A stretch of DNA of 10,763 bases, from NCBI GenBank assembly GCA_029939545.1, contig JAOZSS010000073.1, forward strand, positions 1 to 10,763. The letters are read 5' to 3'. How positions within the stretch are numbered: the stretch's first letter is position 1; each line of letters starts with the position of its first letter. The notes below the pieces were generated by a model that searched no databases, was not told the DNA's origin, and saw only the letters and a list, made by a program, of their open reading frames with translations. Below, in pieces: positions 1 through 6,322 of the stretch. The DNA comes from Kiritimatiellia bacterium (GTDB lineage: Bacteria > Verrucomicrobiota > Kiritimatiellia > UBA8416 > JABMPJ01). Made by a program: the position numbers and the translations under genes.

Positions 1-129
1 GAAAATGGGGGGCGCTTAGTCGCATGAGTGAGAGCGGAAGACCGGTTACACCCTGTTGCCAGAAGTATGGCATCATTCACGACCTGCATCACTCATCTCT
101 TGGGGGGCGGGCTTTCTCGATTTCTCGGG
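1..129. other. Non-coding stretch downstream of the glycosyltransferase operon
   Basis: No convincing gene is seen on either strand. The short reading frames here have no family resemblance and no supporting ribosome binding site. This stretch follows the stop codon of the last glycosyltransferase gene, so an operon terminator would be expected, but I see no G+C-rich stem followed by a T-run. The only local symmetry is a weak 5-bp inverted repeat, TGCCA at 57-61 and TGGCA at 68-72. The window edge cuts the region, so what follows it is unknown. Confidence 0.5.
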
Positions 130-1329
130 CTATGTTGTTGCAGCCCGTCGGAGTGTTTCTCTATCTATTCGCGCCTGCCCCGAGCTCTGCCTCGGAGTCT
201 TTTCGTGGTTCTCCCCAATGACCTTCTCGATCACATCCGCCATGCCTTGGATGAAACTCGCGACTCCGAAGCGCTTGGCGTGAGTGCGGAGGAGGGTGGC
301 GTCCCAGGCGCGCTGGCTGCATTGTTCCACGGCTTCCTGTAGGGCGTCGGGGGTTTGGGTGTCGAAGAAGATGCCGGTTTCGTTTTCAAGGACGGTCTCC
401 GTGGCGCCGCCCTTGCGGTAGGCCACTACGGGCGTTCCGCAGGACTGGGCTTCGAGGGGGACAATGCCGAAATCCTCCTCGCCGGGGAAGACGAGGAGGC
501 GGGCGCGCCGGTAGAGATCGAGAATGGCTTCGTCGGATGCGCGTTCCAGGAAGGTGATATTTGCGCCGGCCATCTGTTTAAGTCGGGCAAGCTGACCTCC
601 CACGCCCACGATCGTGAGCGGGGTGCCGGAACGGGAATAGGCATCGACCGCGAGGTCGATACGCTTGTAGGGAACGAGGGCCGAGACGATCAGGTCAAAG
701 CCGCCCTTGGGCACCGTCGGGTCGGGTGTCCATATATGCGTATTCACCGGCGGGTACACCACGTCGGATTCTCGTCCGTAGCAGCGCTGGATGCGGGCGC
801 GCACATGTTCGCTGATGCCCACGAAACGATCCACCCGGTTGGCTGCCCTGCGGTCCCACCACCGCAGACAGGCAAGGATAGGTCTGATCATCATGGCTTT
901 GACCGGGTTCGATCCGAAGTACTCCTCGTAGAATAGCCAGGCGTAGCGCATCGGCGTAAAGCAGTAGCAGATGTGCTTCGTGTTTGGGTGCGGCTTGAGA
1001 CTCTTCGCCACGCAGTGGCTCGTGCTGACCAATAGATCGGCCGGCCCGGGGTGCAGGCTGTTGATCGCGGCAGGAAAAAGCGGCAGCAGACTGCGATAGT
1101 GTTGCGTAACTCCCGGAATACGCTGCATCCAGGAGGTGTGAATCGGATGACGTTTGATCGTGTCGGAGATGGCGTCGGGATTGCTCAGCAGCGTATAGAT
1201 GGGCGCCTCGGGAAAGCCTTCGCACAGAATTTCGAGCACGCGCTCACCGCCCCGCATGCCGCTCAGCCAGTCGTGGCAGAGCTGCGCCCGAATGTCGCGC
1301 GGCCAGTTGGATGGGAACTCGTAGCTCAT
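130..1329 (-). CDS. GT4-family glycosyltransferase, WbaZ-like (probable mannosyltransferase type)
   Basis: This encodes a 399-residue GT-B retaining glycosyltransferase, likely cytoplasmic and membrane-associated, that adds a sugar from a nucleotide donor to a lipid-linked glycan. The N-terminus has the HDWL-GMRGGERVLE and FPEAPIYTL segments (about 19-47) typical of WbaZ-like enzymes, and CYCFTPMRYAW lies at about 121-131. The donor-binding domain has the E-x7-E pair at E285/E293 in FPGEEDFGIVPLE, then the CGTPVVAYRKGG loop. The ATG at 1329 was chosen because it overlaps the upstream stop as ATGA; a purine-rich GGAGAG lies immediately before it. A longer frame to 1386 would overlap the upstream gene by about 60 bases and adds nothing conserved. 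It is the last gene of a three-gene operon. The C-terminal tail after about residue 377 (RQSSGQAR...) looks like translated repeat DNA rather than enzyme. The family is secure; donor sugar and acceptor cannot be read from sequence. Confidence 0.9.
   Translation of the reverse strand: MSYEFPSNWPRDIRAQLCHDWLSGMRGGERVLEILCEGFPEAPIYTLLSNPDAISDTIKRHPIHTSWMQRIPGVTQHYRSLLPLFPAAINSLHPGPADLLVSTSHCVAKSLKPHPNTKHICYCFTPMRYAWLFYEEYFGSNPVKAMMIRPILACLRWWDRRAANRVDRFVGISEHVRARIQRCYGRESDVVYPPVNTHIWTPDPTVPKGGFDLIVSALVPYKRIDLAVDAYSRSGTPLTIVGVGGQLARLKQMAGANITFLERASDEAILDLYRRARLLVFPGEEDFGIVPLEAQSCGTPVVAYRKGGATETVLENETGIFFDTQTPDALQEAVEQCSQRAWDATLLRTHAKRFGVASFIQGMADVIEKVIGENHEKTPRQSSGQARIDRETLRRAATT
166..197. repeat. 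REP-like palindromic element inside the 3' end of the glycosyltransferase gene
   Basis: An inverted repeat has arms CCGAG (180-184) and CTCGG (191-195) around a 6-base loop, embedded in a C-rich GCCTGCCCC context. It lies within the last codons of the minus-strand glycosyltransferase, where it reads as PRQSSGQA. From memory, this resembles a family of short dispersed palindromes whose translations (ACPELVEG-like in one frame, RQSSGQA-like in another) recur at gene ends in many environmental genomes. That assignment is inference; only the short palindrome is seen directly. Confidence 0.4.
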
Positions 1330-2492
1330 CTCTCCGCCCCGCATTGCTCGTAGACCTTCAGCGTTTCCTCGGCTGTGCGCCGCCACGTAAACTGCGCGGC
1401 CTGCCGCCTGCCGGCCTCACTGAGCTTGTGCCATAGCTCGGGCGAGGAGAGCACCTCGACGGCGTGGCGGGCGTAGCCCTGGGTGTTGTCGGGCGCCACC
1501 ATCAACGCGGCGTCGCCCGCGACCTCCGGAAGCGAGCCGCCGGTGCTGCTGATGACCGGAATGCCTGCCGCCATCGCTTCGGCCACCTGCAGTCCGAATC
1601 CTTCATAACGCGACGGGTGGATCAACAAATCGGCCTGGCCGAAGAGATCCAGCAGCGCCTTATCGGAGAGATAGCCGGTCCAACGCAGCGCCTCCTCAAT
1701 GCCCAGCTCCTTCGCAAGCTCGGGATAGTGGGGGTAGCGCGGATCCGGCGCGCCGACGATGGCAAGCTCAACGGGAACGTGCGACTGCTCGCGAATCATG
1801 GCAAATGCGCGCAGCAAGGTGTCGACGTTCTTGTATGGGTCCATCCGCCCCACATAGATGATGGTCCGGGTCTCGGGTGAGTCGGTCGGCCTGATGGAGC
1901 GCGCTGGGATCAGGCGATAGTCATCCGATACGCCGCAGGGGATGGTGTGGACCCGGTCGGCGCGGCTAGCGGGTATGCGCAGGTGATGGATCACGTCGCG
2001 CCGTGAGACCGTGCTGTCGGCAATGATGTGGTCGGCGCGGCGGCCCACCTCAACCATCAGCGCCCGGTAGATCGGGTAGAGACGCGCCTTTCGTGACTTA
2101 GGCGCGTGCTTGGGAAAGATCATAGGAATGACATCGTGAATCGTGACGACCGACCCGATCCGACCGCGGCGGTTGCGTGGAAAGGTCCGCAGTGGGATCA
2201 TGTAGTTGCTGGAGTGAAAAACATCAATCCCCAGCCGCTTCAATACGCCCGGGGTGCGGAGTTGGTTCATGGGTGAGAAGAGTCCGTCCTGCAGGAGGAT
2301 GGTTTCGATGTGAGCAAACCGGCCCAGGTCCAGCTCCGCGCGGATCCGCGCCTGCATCTCGGGGCGGTCGAAAAGAAGGACGTAATGGTTCTGATGGTCG
2401 ATTGAGGCCAGTTCACCCACCAGCGCGCGCGTATAGGCGCCGATGCCGGATATTTCCGGGAAGATCCAGCGTGTATCGATGGCGATCTTCAT
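1326..2492 (-). CDS. GT4-family glycosyltransferase, MtfB-like (second gene of operon)
   Basis: This encodes a 388-residue GT-B glycosyltransferase. The N-terminal acceptor domain opens with MKIAIDTRW and the G-I-G-x-Y-T-R turn (about 16-22) usual in MtfB-like GT4 proteins, with VVTIHDVIP at about 115-123. The C-terminal donor domain begins near residue 210 with IIYVGRMDPYKN and carries the E-x7-E signature at E297/E305 in YEGFGLQVAEA, then AGIPVISSTGGSLPEV. The ATG at 2492 overlaps the upstream stop codon as ATGA and has AAGGTGA (minus strand, 2503-2497) at good spacing. An extension to 2543 would invade the upstream gene and was rejected. The 3' end overlaps the next gene by 4 bases, so coupled translation is likely. 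It closely resembles the gene before it in its E-x7-E region and C-terminal FTWRRTAEETLKVY segment, suggesting duplication. The likely role is surface polysaccharide or O-antigen-type repeat assembly; the sugar is unknown. Confidence 0.92.
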   Translation of the reverse strand: MKIAIDTRWIFPEISGIGAYTRALVGELASIDHQNHYVLLFDRPEMQARIRAELDLGRFAHIETILLQDGLFSPMNQLRTPGVLKRLGIDVFHSSNYMIPLRTFPRNRRGRIGSVVTIHDVIPMIFPKHAPKSRKARLYPIYRALMVEVGRRADHIIADSTVSRRDVIHHLRIPASRADRVHTIPCGVSDDYRLIPARSIRPTDSPETRTIIYVGRMDPYKNVDTLLRAFAMIREQSHVPVELAIVGAPDPRYPHYPELAKELGIEEALRWTGYLSDKALLDLFGQADLLIHPSRYEGFGLQVAEAMAAGIPVISSTGGSLPEVAGDAALMVAPDNTQGYARHAVEVLSSPELWHKLSEAGRRQAAQFTWRRTAEETLKVYEQCGAER

Positions 2493-3595
2493 GCAGTCAC
2501 CTTGGTATAGACGTCCCACGTGCGGTCGGCCGTGGTTTGCCACTTGAACCGGGCGGCGTGCTGACGGCGCGCTTCGGCACCCGCGGTGCCACGTTCAACC
2601 TGCTCGAGGATGGTGGCACACCACGGTTCTACGGAATCGGTATCGAGCAGGGGCGCGGCATCGCCGATGACCTCCGGGAGCGATCCGCCCCGCGACGATA
2701 CAACTGGTATGCCACAGGCCATGGCCTCGAGCGGCGGGAATCCGAAGCCCTCATAGAAGGAGGGCTGCAGAAGACAGGCAGCCCCACCGTAGAGGGACGG
2801 CAGGTCGTCTTCGTCGCGCGGCACCAGGTGGCGGATGCGGTCGGCGAGAGGGGACGCCGCGATACGCTCGAAGATGGGGCCGTGCTTCCACCCGGTGCCG
2901 CCGGCCAACACGAGATCGCCGTCGAATCCCTTGAGCTGCTCGAACACGTCCACGATGAACGGGAGATTCTTGCGCGGCTCGATTGTGCCCACGGCGAGCA
3001 GGTAGGGCCGGTTCAGTTCGTACTTCTGCCGGATGGCGGCCACACGTTCATCGGACTGCGGCGCGAACGAGGCGTCGATACCGAGATGGATCGGGAAAAC
3101 GCGGTCGGCCGGTACGTCGAGGAACTCAACAATCTCGCCCGCGCTGAACTCAGAAATCGTGATGATGGCGTCCGCCCTGCGCACGGTATCGCGGATCTTC
3201 GCCGTCAGGTAGCGCAGGTTGGCTGCTTCGGCAAACTGTGGAAACCGTATGAAACTGACATCATGAATGCTGACCACGGTGCGGCCACGGCGAAGCGGGG
3301 GCAGGATGAAGTTGGGGAAGTGATAGAGGTCGCTGGTGCCTGCCAGGGTGTCAAATGGCGGCCAGTTCAGCCGCTTCCATGATGCCTGCGCGAGCCGACC
3401 GGGAATCCAGCGGTTCGCCTTGAACGTGGCATTGGAGACCGGGAACGGAGAGCCCCTGCGCTTAAAATCGAAATAGAAGAGGTCCAATTCATGGTCCCCG
3501 GCCATCGCGCCGAGGTGTTCTGCAAGCTGACGGGTATAGCGGCCCACCCCCGCCCGCTGCGTAACAGCAGACTGGACATCCAAACAAACTCTCAT
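2489..3595 (-). CDS. GT4-family glycosyltransferase, MtfB-like (first gene of operon)
   Basis: This encodes a 368-residue GT-B glycosyltransferase using a nucleotide-sugar donor. The N-terminus MRVCLDVQSAV with G-V-G-R-Y-T-R (about 16-22) and VVSIHDVSFIRFP (about 107-119) are typical MtfB-like acceptor-domain features. The donor domain starts near residue 197 (YLLAVGTIEPRKN) and has the E-x7-E pair at E282/E290 in YEGFGFPPLEAMACGIPVVSS, followed by GGSLPEV. The ATG at 3595 is the first in frame and gives the canonical N-terminus; no strong Shine-Dalgarno precedes it, unusually for the first gene of an operon. It is divergent from grpE, with about 130 bases between them. Its stop overlaps the start of the next glycosyltransferase as ATGA. 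Length is normal for the family and nothing is missing. Family assignment is firm; specificity is not determinable. Confidence 0.92.
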   Translation of the reverse strand: MRVCLDVQSAVTQRAGVGRYTRQLAEHLGAMAGDHELDLFYFDFKRRGSPFPVSNATFKANRWIPGRLAQASWKRLNWPPFDTLAGTSDLYHFPNFILPPLRRGRTVVSIHDVSFIRFPQFAEAANLRYLTAKIRDTVRRADAIITISEFSAGEIVEFLDVPADRVFPIHLGIDASFAPQSDERVAAIRQKYELNRPYLLAVGTIEPRKNLPFIVDVFEQLKGFDGDLVLAGGTGWKHGPIFERIAASPLADRIRHLVPRDEDDLPSLYGGAACLLQPSFYEGFGFPPLEAMACGIPVVSSRGGSLPEVIGDAAPLLDTDSVEPWCATILEQVERGTAGAEARRQHAARFKWQTTADRTWDVYTKVTA

Positions 3596-3661
3596 GTAAG
3601 CAAAGCGTAAGGACTTCGTTTCAGCGGCGCAAGATTCGATTCCAACCGATTGACTCCATAG

Positions 3662-3691
3662 TTGACGCGGGTCTGGAGGTATGGGTATGGT
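3662..3691 (+). promoter_or_regulatory. Putative housekeeping sigma promoter for grpE-dnaJ-rsmE
   Basis: TTGACG at 3662-3667 matches the -35 consensus at 5 of 6 positions. TATGGT at 3686-3691 matches the -10 consensus at 4 of 6, with an 18-bp spacer. A second TTGACT lies just upstream at 3650-3655. Transcription would begin near 3698, giving a short leader with the Shine-Dalgarno sequence. This was judged by eye; the -10 element is mediocre. Confidence 0.4.
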
Positions 3692-3714
3692 TTGCCCCCG
3701 TTATAGATACCTAA

Positions 3715-3719
3715 AGGAG
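3715..3719 (+). promoter_or_regulatory. Ribosome binding site of grpE (decides start)
   Basis: AGGAG within AAAGGAGTGAT is a strong Shine-Dalgarno sequence. It lies only 3 bases before an in-frame TTG at 3723 and 12 bases before the ATG at 3732. Neither spacing is ideal. I prefer the ATG because TTG is a weak codon and 3 bases is usually too close. Confidence 0.6.
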
Positions 3720-3731
3720 TGATTGAACCAG

Positions 3732-4334
3732 ATGCCAAAAGCGAAGAAGAAGCCTAAGACAGAGAAGAAGCCAACCCCGGCGGCAGAGAAGGCGGCCAAG
3801 GTGGCGAAAGAAGCGGCCGCGACGGCGGAAGAGCCTACCGTAGTCGTCGAGCCGGAGAGCACGCGCCTGCTGCGGCTGCAGGCGGATTTCGATAATTTCA
3901 AGAAACGTACGATCCGTGAGCGCAACGAGACCTACCGCCGGGCCAACGAAGACATCATGGAAGAGCTTCTGCCGGTGATGGATCATATGGAGCTGGCGCT
4001 GGATGCGGCGGCTCAGCATGACGCGGACGAGGCGATGGTCGAGGGGTTCCGGCTGGTGTCCGAGCAGCTACGGGCTGCCCTGGGCAAGTTTGGGCTGACG
4101 CCGATCGATGCCACGGATGCTGAGTTCGATCATAACCTGCACGAGGCCATCTCCCAGCTACCGTCACCGGATGTGGCGGAGAACCATGTCATCGCGATGA
4201 CGCGACGGGGCTACAAGCTGGGCGACTACCTCCTGCGTGCTGCGCAGGTGGTGGTGTCGAGCGGCGATCCCTCCGATCCAGCCGCAGCAGACACTCCGGC
4301 CGATGATGATGCAGAGAAAGAACCCGAGGCCTGA
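3732..4334 (+). CDS. grpE: GrpE, nucleotide exchange factor of the Hsp70 (DnaK) system
   Basis: GrpE releases ADP from DnaK in the cytoplasm so that the chaperone can cycle. The 200-residue product begins with a Lys/Ala-rich low-complexity tail (PKAKKKPKTEKK...). The long helical dimerisation region follows (RLLRLQADFDNFKKRTIRERNETYRRANEDIMEELLPVMDHMELAL), then the C-terminal beta domain (FGLTPID...HEAI...GYKLGDYLLRAAQVVVSSG). Two usually conserved prolines are replaced: FDP-type is FDH before HEAI, and LRPA-type is LRAA near the end. I take ATG 3732 as start; TTG 3723 would add three residues. dnaJ begins two bases after the stop, so the two are cotranscribed. dnaK is not in this cluster, unlike the common grpE-dnaK-dnaJ order. 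Identity is secure. Confidence 0.96.
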   Translation: MPKAKKKPKTEKKPTPAAEKAAKVAKEAAATAEEPTVVVEPESTRLLRLQADFDNFKKRTIRERNETYRRANEDIMEELLPVMDHMELALDAAAQHDADEAMVEGFRLVSEQLRAALGKFGLTPIDATDAEFDHNLHEAISQLPSPDVAENHVIAMTRRGYKLGDYLLRAAQVVVSSGDPSDPAAADTPADDDAEKEPEA

Positions 4335-4336
4335 TT

Positions 4337-5515
4337 GTGGCAAAGACCGATTACTACGAACTACTGGGTGTCGCCCGATCGGCGTCTGACGACGAGATCA
4401 AGAAGGCTTACCGCAAGCAGGCGATGAAGTATCACCCTGACAAGAATCAGGGCGATACCGTTGCCGAGGCGAAGTTCAAGGAGATCTCTGAGGCCTATGA
4501 AGTCTTGAGCGACGCGCAGAAGCGCCAGCGCTACGACCAGTTTGGTCATGACGGCATGAAGCAGGCCTTCGGTCCGGGCGGCTTCGATTTCTCGCGTGAC
4601 TTCACCCATGCCTCCGACCTACAGGATATCCTGGGCAGCCTTTTTGGCGGCGGCGGCGGAATGTTCGACGACTTCTTTGGCGGTGGCGGTGGTCGGCGTC
4701 GTTCGCGTACCGGCCCGCAGCGAGGCAACGACCTGCGCTTCAATCTGGAGATCGATCTCGAGGAGGCCGCGTTCGGCTCGGAGCGTGAGGTGAGCCTGCC
4801 GATCTCGGAGGAATGCGGCGACTGCAAGGGATCGGGCATGGCCAAGGGCGCGAAGCCGGAGTCGTGCCGCCATTGCGGCGGGCGCGGCAGCGTGGTGTCC
4901 GGCGGTGGATTCTTCCAGGTGCGCCAAACCTGTCCTGTCTGTGGCGGCGCAGGTACGATGGTCACGAATCCGTGTGGCTCCTGCCAGGGCACGGGGCGGA
5001 CCAAGGTGAAGCGACGTTTGACGCTGAAGATCCCGAAAGGCGTGGATAGTGGATCGCGCCTGCGTTTGACCGGCAAGGGCGAAGGCGGTGTGCGTGGCGG
5101 TCCGTCCGGCGACCTGTATGTGGTGATGCACGTTCGACAGCACGAGCTATTCGAGCGGCGCGAAAACGACCTCTATTGCGAGATTCCCATTCCGCTTCAC
5201 CTTGCGGCCCTGGGTGGCGAACTACAGGTGGCGACGATTGACGGCTACGCCAAGCTCAAGCTCTCGGCGGGCACGGAAAACGGCAAGGTGTACCGACTGC
5301 GCGGACGGGGCATGCCGGATGTCGATGGCTACGGGCGTGGGGCGATGCACGTATGTGTGGTCCTCGAGACACCGGTGAAACTAAGCTCCGCCCAGAAGAA
5401 GCTCCTCAAGGAGCTGGGCGAGCAGGATGCCGCGAAGAACTATCCCGCGGCTGCACATATTCGCGAAGTAGCCGACGCCTTCTACAAGCGCAAGGAAGCC
5501 ATTGGGAAGAAGTAG
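4337..5515 (+). CDS. dnaJ: DnaJ, type I Hsp40 co-chaperone
   Basis: DnaJ delivers unfolded proteins to DnaK and stimulates its ATPase. The 392-residue protein has all canonical parts in order. The J domain (1-70) has the HPD motif at 33-35. The Gly/Phe-rich linker (about 75-135) contains poly-Gly runs. The zinc-binding domain has four intact CxxCxGxG repeats starting at C160, C177, C199 and C213. The C-terminal peptide-binding and dimerisation domains include the LxIPKGVDSGSRLRLTGKGE segment and VATIDGYAKLKLSAGTENGKVYRLRGRGMP. It starts with GTG at 4337, two bases after the grpE stop, with GAGG at 4326-4329 and a 7-base spacer; no upstream in-frame start is better. It is slightly longer than the roughly 376 residues of E. 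coli DnaJ. All catalytic and zinc residues are present, so it should be functional. Confidence 0.98.
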   Translation: MAKTDYYELLGVARSASDDEIKKAYRKQAMKYHPDKNQGDTVAEAKFKEISEAYEVLSDAQKRQRYDQFGHDGMKQAFGPGGFDFSRDFTHASDLQDILGSLFGGGGGMFDDFFGGGGGRRRSRTGPQRGNDLRFNLEIDLEEAAFGSEREVSLPISEECGDCKGSGMAKGAKPESCRHCGGRGSVVSGGGFFQVRQTCPVCGGAGTMVTNPCGSCQGTGRTKVKRRLTLKIPKGVDSGSRLRLTGKGEGGVRGGPSGDLYVVMHVRQHELFERRENDLYCEIPIPLHLAALGGELQVATIDGYAKLKLSAGTENGKVYRLRGRGMPDVDGYGRGAMHVCVVLETPVKLSSAQKKLLKELGEQDAAKNYPAAAHIREVADAFYKRKEAIGKK

Positions 5516-5527
5516 TCGGAAGTCGGA
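5514..5527. repeat. 7-bp tandem duplication at the dnaJ stop codon
   Basis: AGTCGGA occurs twice in direct succession (5514-5520 and 5521-5527); the first copy begins inside the dnaJ TAG stop. A related GGTCGG stretch lies near 5567-5572, on the far side of the palindrome between dnaJ and rsmE. It could be a target-site or slippage remnant flanking the palindromic element. Two short copies can also arise by chance. Confidence 0.35.
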
Positions 5528-5530
5528 GAT

Positions 5531-5559
5531 CCCTCCTGCGCTCTTCGAGCTACGGAGGG
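5531..5559. repeat. REP-like imperfect palindrome between dnaJ and rsmE
   Basis: The outer arms are CCCTCC (5531-5536) and GGAGGG (5554-5559). The inner arms are GCTC (5540-5543) and GAGC (5547-5550) around a TTC loop, with a symmetric 3-by-3 mismatch between the two stem parts. It is followed by CAAGCGGAGG. There is no T-run, so it is not a classical intrinsic terminator. The shape (two-part stem, short loop, G+C-rich, just after a stop codon) fits repetitive extragenic palindromes. From memory, similar CTACGGAGGGCAAG-type elements recur in environmental genomes; copy number cannot be tested here. Confidence 0.55.
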
Positions 5560-5574
5560 CAAGCGGAGGTCGGT

Positions 5575-5579
5575 GGAGG
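5575..5579 (+). promoter_or_regulatory. Ribosome binding site of rsmE
   Basis: GGAGG lies 5 bases before the ATG at 5585. It falls inside the extended reading frame that begins with GTG at 5573, so it argues for the ATG as the true start. It begins 16 bases after the palindrome at 5531-5559, close enough that mRNA folding there might influence initiation. Confidence 0.7.
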
Positions 5580-5584
5580 GAGCC

Positions 5585-6322
5585 ATGCATCGTTGCTTTC
5601 TTTCTCCAGAGCGTTGGCAGGACGGCGTGCTGATCCCCGGTAAGGATGAGGCGCACCATTTGCGCGACGTGTTGCGCGTGACTTGCGGTGACGTGGTGGC
5701 CCTGTTCGATGGCGCGGGACGGCGCGTTGAAGCCCGTGTGCTGACGCTGACCTCGCAGGAGGTCGATCTGGAGCCGGTGGGCACCATCGAAACCATTCCG
5801 CGTACGGAGCCGCTCATTTCTCTTTTGCAGGCGATCCCGAAGGGGGCGCGCATGGATACGGTGGTCGAGAAGGGCACCGAACTGGGAATGGACCGATTGG
5901 TGCCGGTGATAACCGATCGCACAATAACGCGCCTCGACGATGCCAAGGGGCGCAAGCGCTGCGACAGATGGGCGCGAGTGGCGCATGGTGCCGCCCGGCA
6001 GTGCGGTGTCTGTTGGATACCCGAGATTGCTCCCGTACAGTCACTGACAGACGCGTTGGCCGCACGTCCCGAAAACGACGTGCTCCTGGTCGGCGCTCTC
6101 AGCGGCGACCCGCGTCCGATGGCAGAGGTCGTAGATCAGCTTGCAGCCAATCGTCCCGCATCCGTATCCCTGTTGATTGGCCCCGAAGGCGACCTGACGC
6201 CCGCCGAGATGGACGCCGCCACCGTCGCCGGAGCGATCGGAGTCAACATGGGCCCCCTGGTCCTGCGCACCGACACCGCCGCGCTGTTCGGTCTGAGCGT
6301 CCTGTCCAGCCGTCTCCGCTAA
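5585..6322 (+). CDS. rsmE: RsmE, 16S rRNA (uracil1498-N3)-methyltransferase
   Basis: RsmE is a SPOUT-class methyltransferase that uses S-adenosylmethionine to methylate N3 of U1498 in 16S rRNA of the assembled small subunit. The 245-residue product shows the N-terminal PUA-like domain (MHRCFLSPE...DEAHHLRDVLRV), then the SPOUT core with LLQAIPKGARMDTVVEKGTELGMDRLVPVITDRT (80-113). The knot includes LLIGPEGDLTPAE (about 196-208) and the cofactor-loop segment MGPLVLRTDTAAL (222-234). Usual family forms are GPEGG and LR-ETA, here GPEGD and LRTDTA; the common QSGR is QCGV at 139-142. These are mild departures and the fold looks complete. The ATG at 5585 is supported by GGAGG 5 bases before it. 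It lies 69 bases after dnaJ on the same strand and may be cotranscribed. Its TAA overlaps the stop of the convergent DUF2723 gene. Confidence 0.95.
   Translation: MHRCFLSPERWQDGVLIPGKDEAHHLRDVLRVTCGDVVALFDGAGRRVEARVLTLTSQEVDLEPVGTIETIPRTEPLISLLQAIPKGARMDTVVEKGTELGMDRLVPVITDRTITRLDDAKGRKRCDRWARVAHGAARQCGVCWIPEIAPVQSLTDALAARPENDVLLVGALSGDPRPMAEVVDQLAANRPASVSLLIGPEGDLTPAEMDAATVAGAIGVNMGPLVLRTDTAALFGLSVLSSRLR

Larger units (their letters stand above)
3596..3731. other. Divergent intergenic region between the glycosyltransferase operon and grpE
   Basis: This short region must supply promoters for both directions. On the plus strand a plausible housekeeping promoter can be read (annotated separately). 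On the minus strand I see no convincing -35/-10 pair. There is a 6-bp tandem duplication GGTATG-GGTATG at 3678-3689 that includes two TATGG-type hexamers. No CIRCE operator (TTAGCACTC-N9-GAGTGCTAA) and no clear sigma-32 promoter is visible, so heat-shock control of grpE is not supported by this sequence. Confidence 0.5.

Noticed and set aside
355..936. A 193-codon plus-strand frame opposite the WbaZ-like glycosyltransferase
   Set aside because: It is antisense to conserved GT4 motifs and has no supported start or family.
2177..3382. A 401-codon open frame on the plus strand opposite two glycosyltransferase genes
   Set aside because: Its translation is Arg/Gly-rich with no recognisable motif, and it lies antisense to two genes with complete GT4 signatures; high G+C commonly produces such mirror frames.
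3596..3731. CIRCE operator or sigma-32 promoter upstream of grpE
   Set aside because: I looked for TTAGCACTC/GAGTGCTAA and CTTGAA/CCCCAT-type elements; GAGTG at 3717-3721 and CCCCCG at 3695-3700 are isolated fragments with no partner at the right spacing.
4647..4700. GGC/GGT trinucleotide runs resembling a microsatellite
   Set aside because: They are fully explained as Gly codons of the DnaJ Gly/Phe-rich linker, which is normally Gly-rich.
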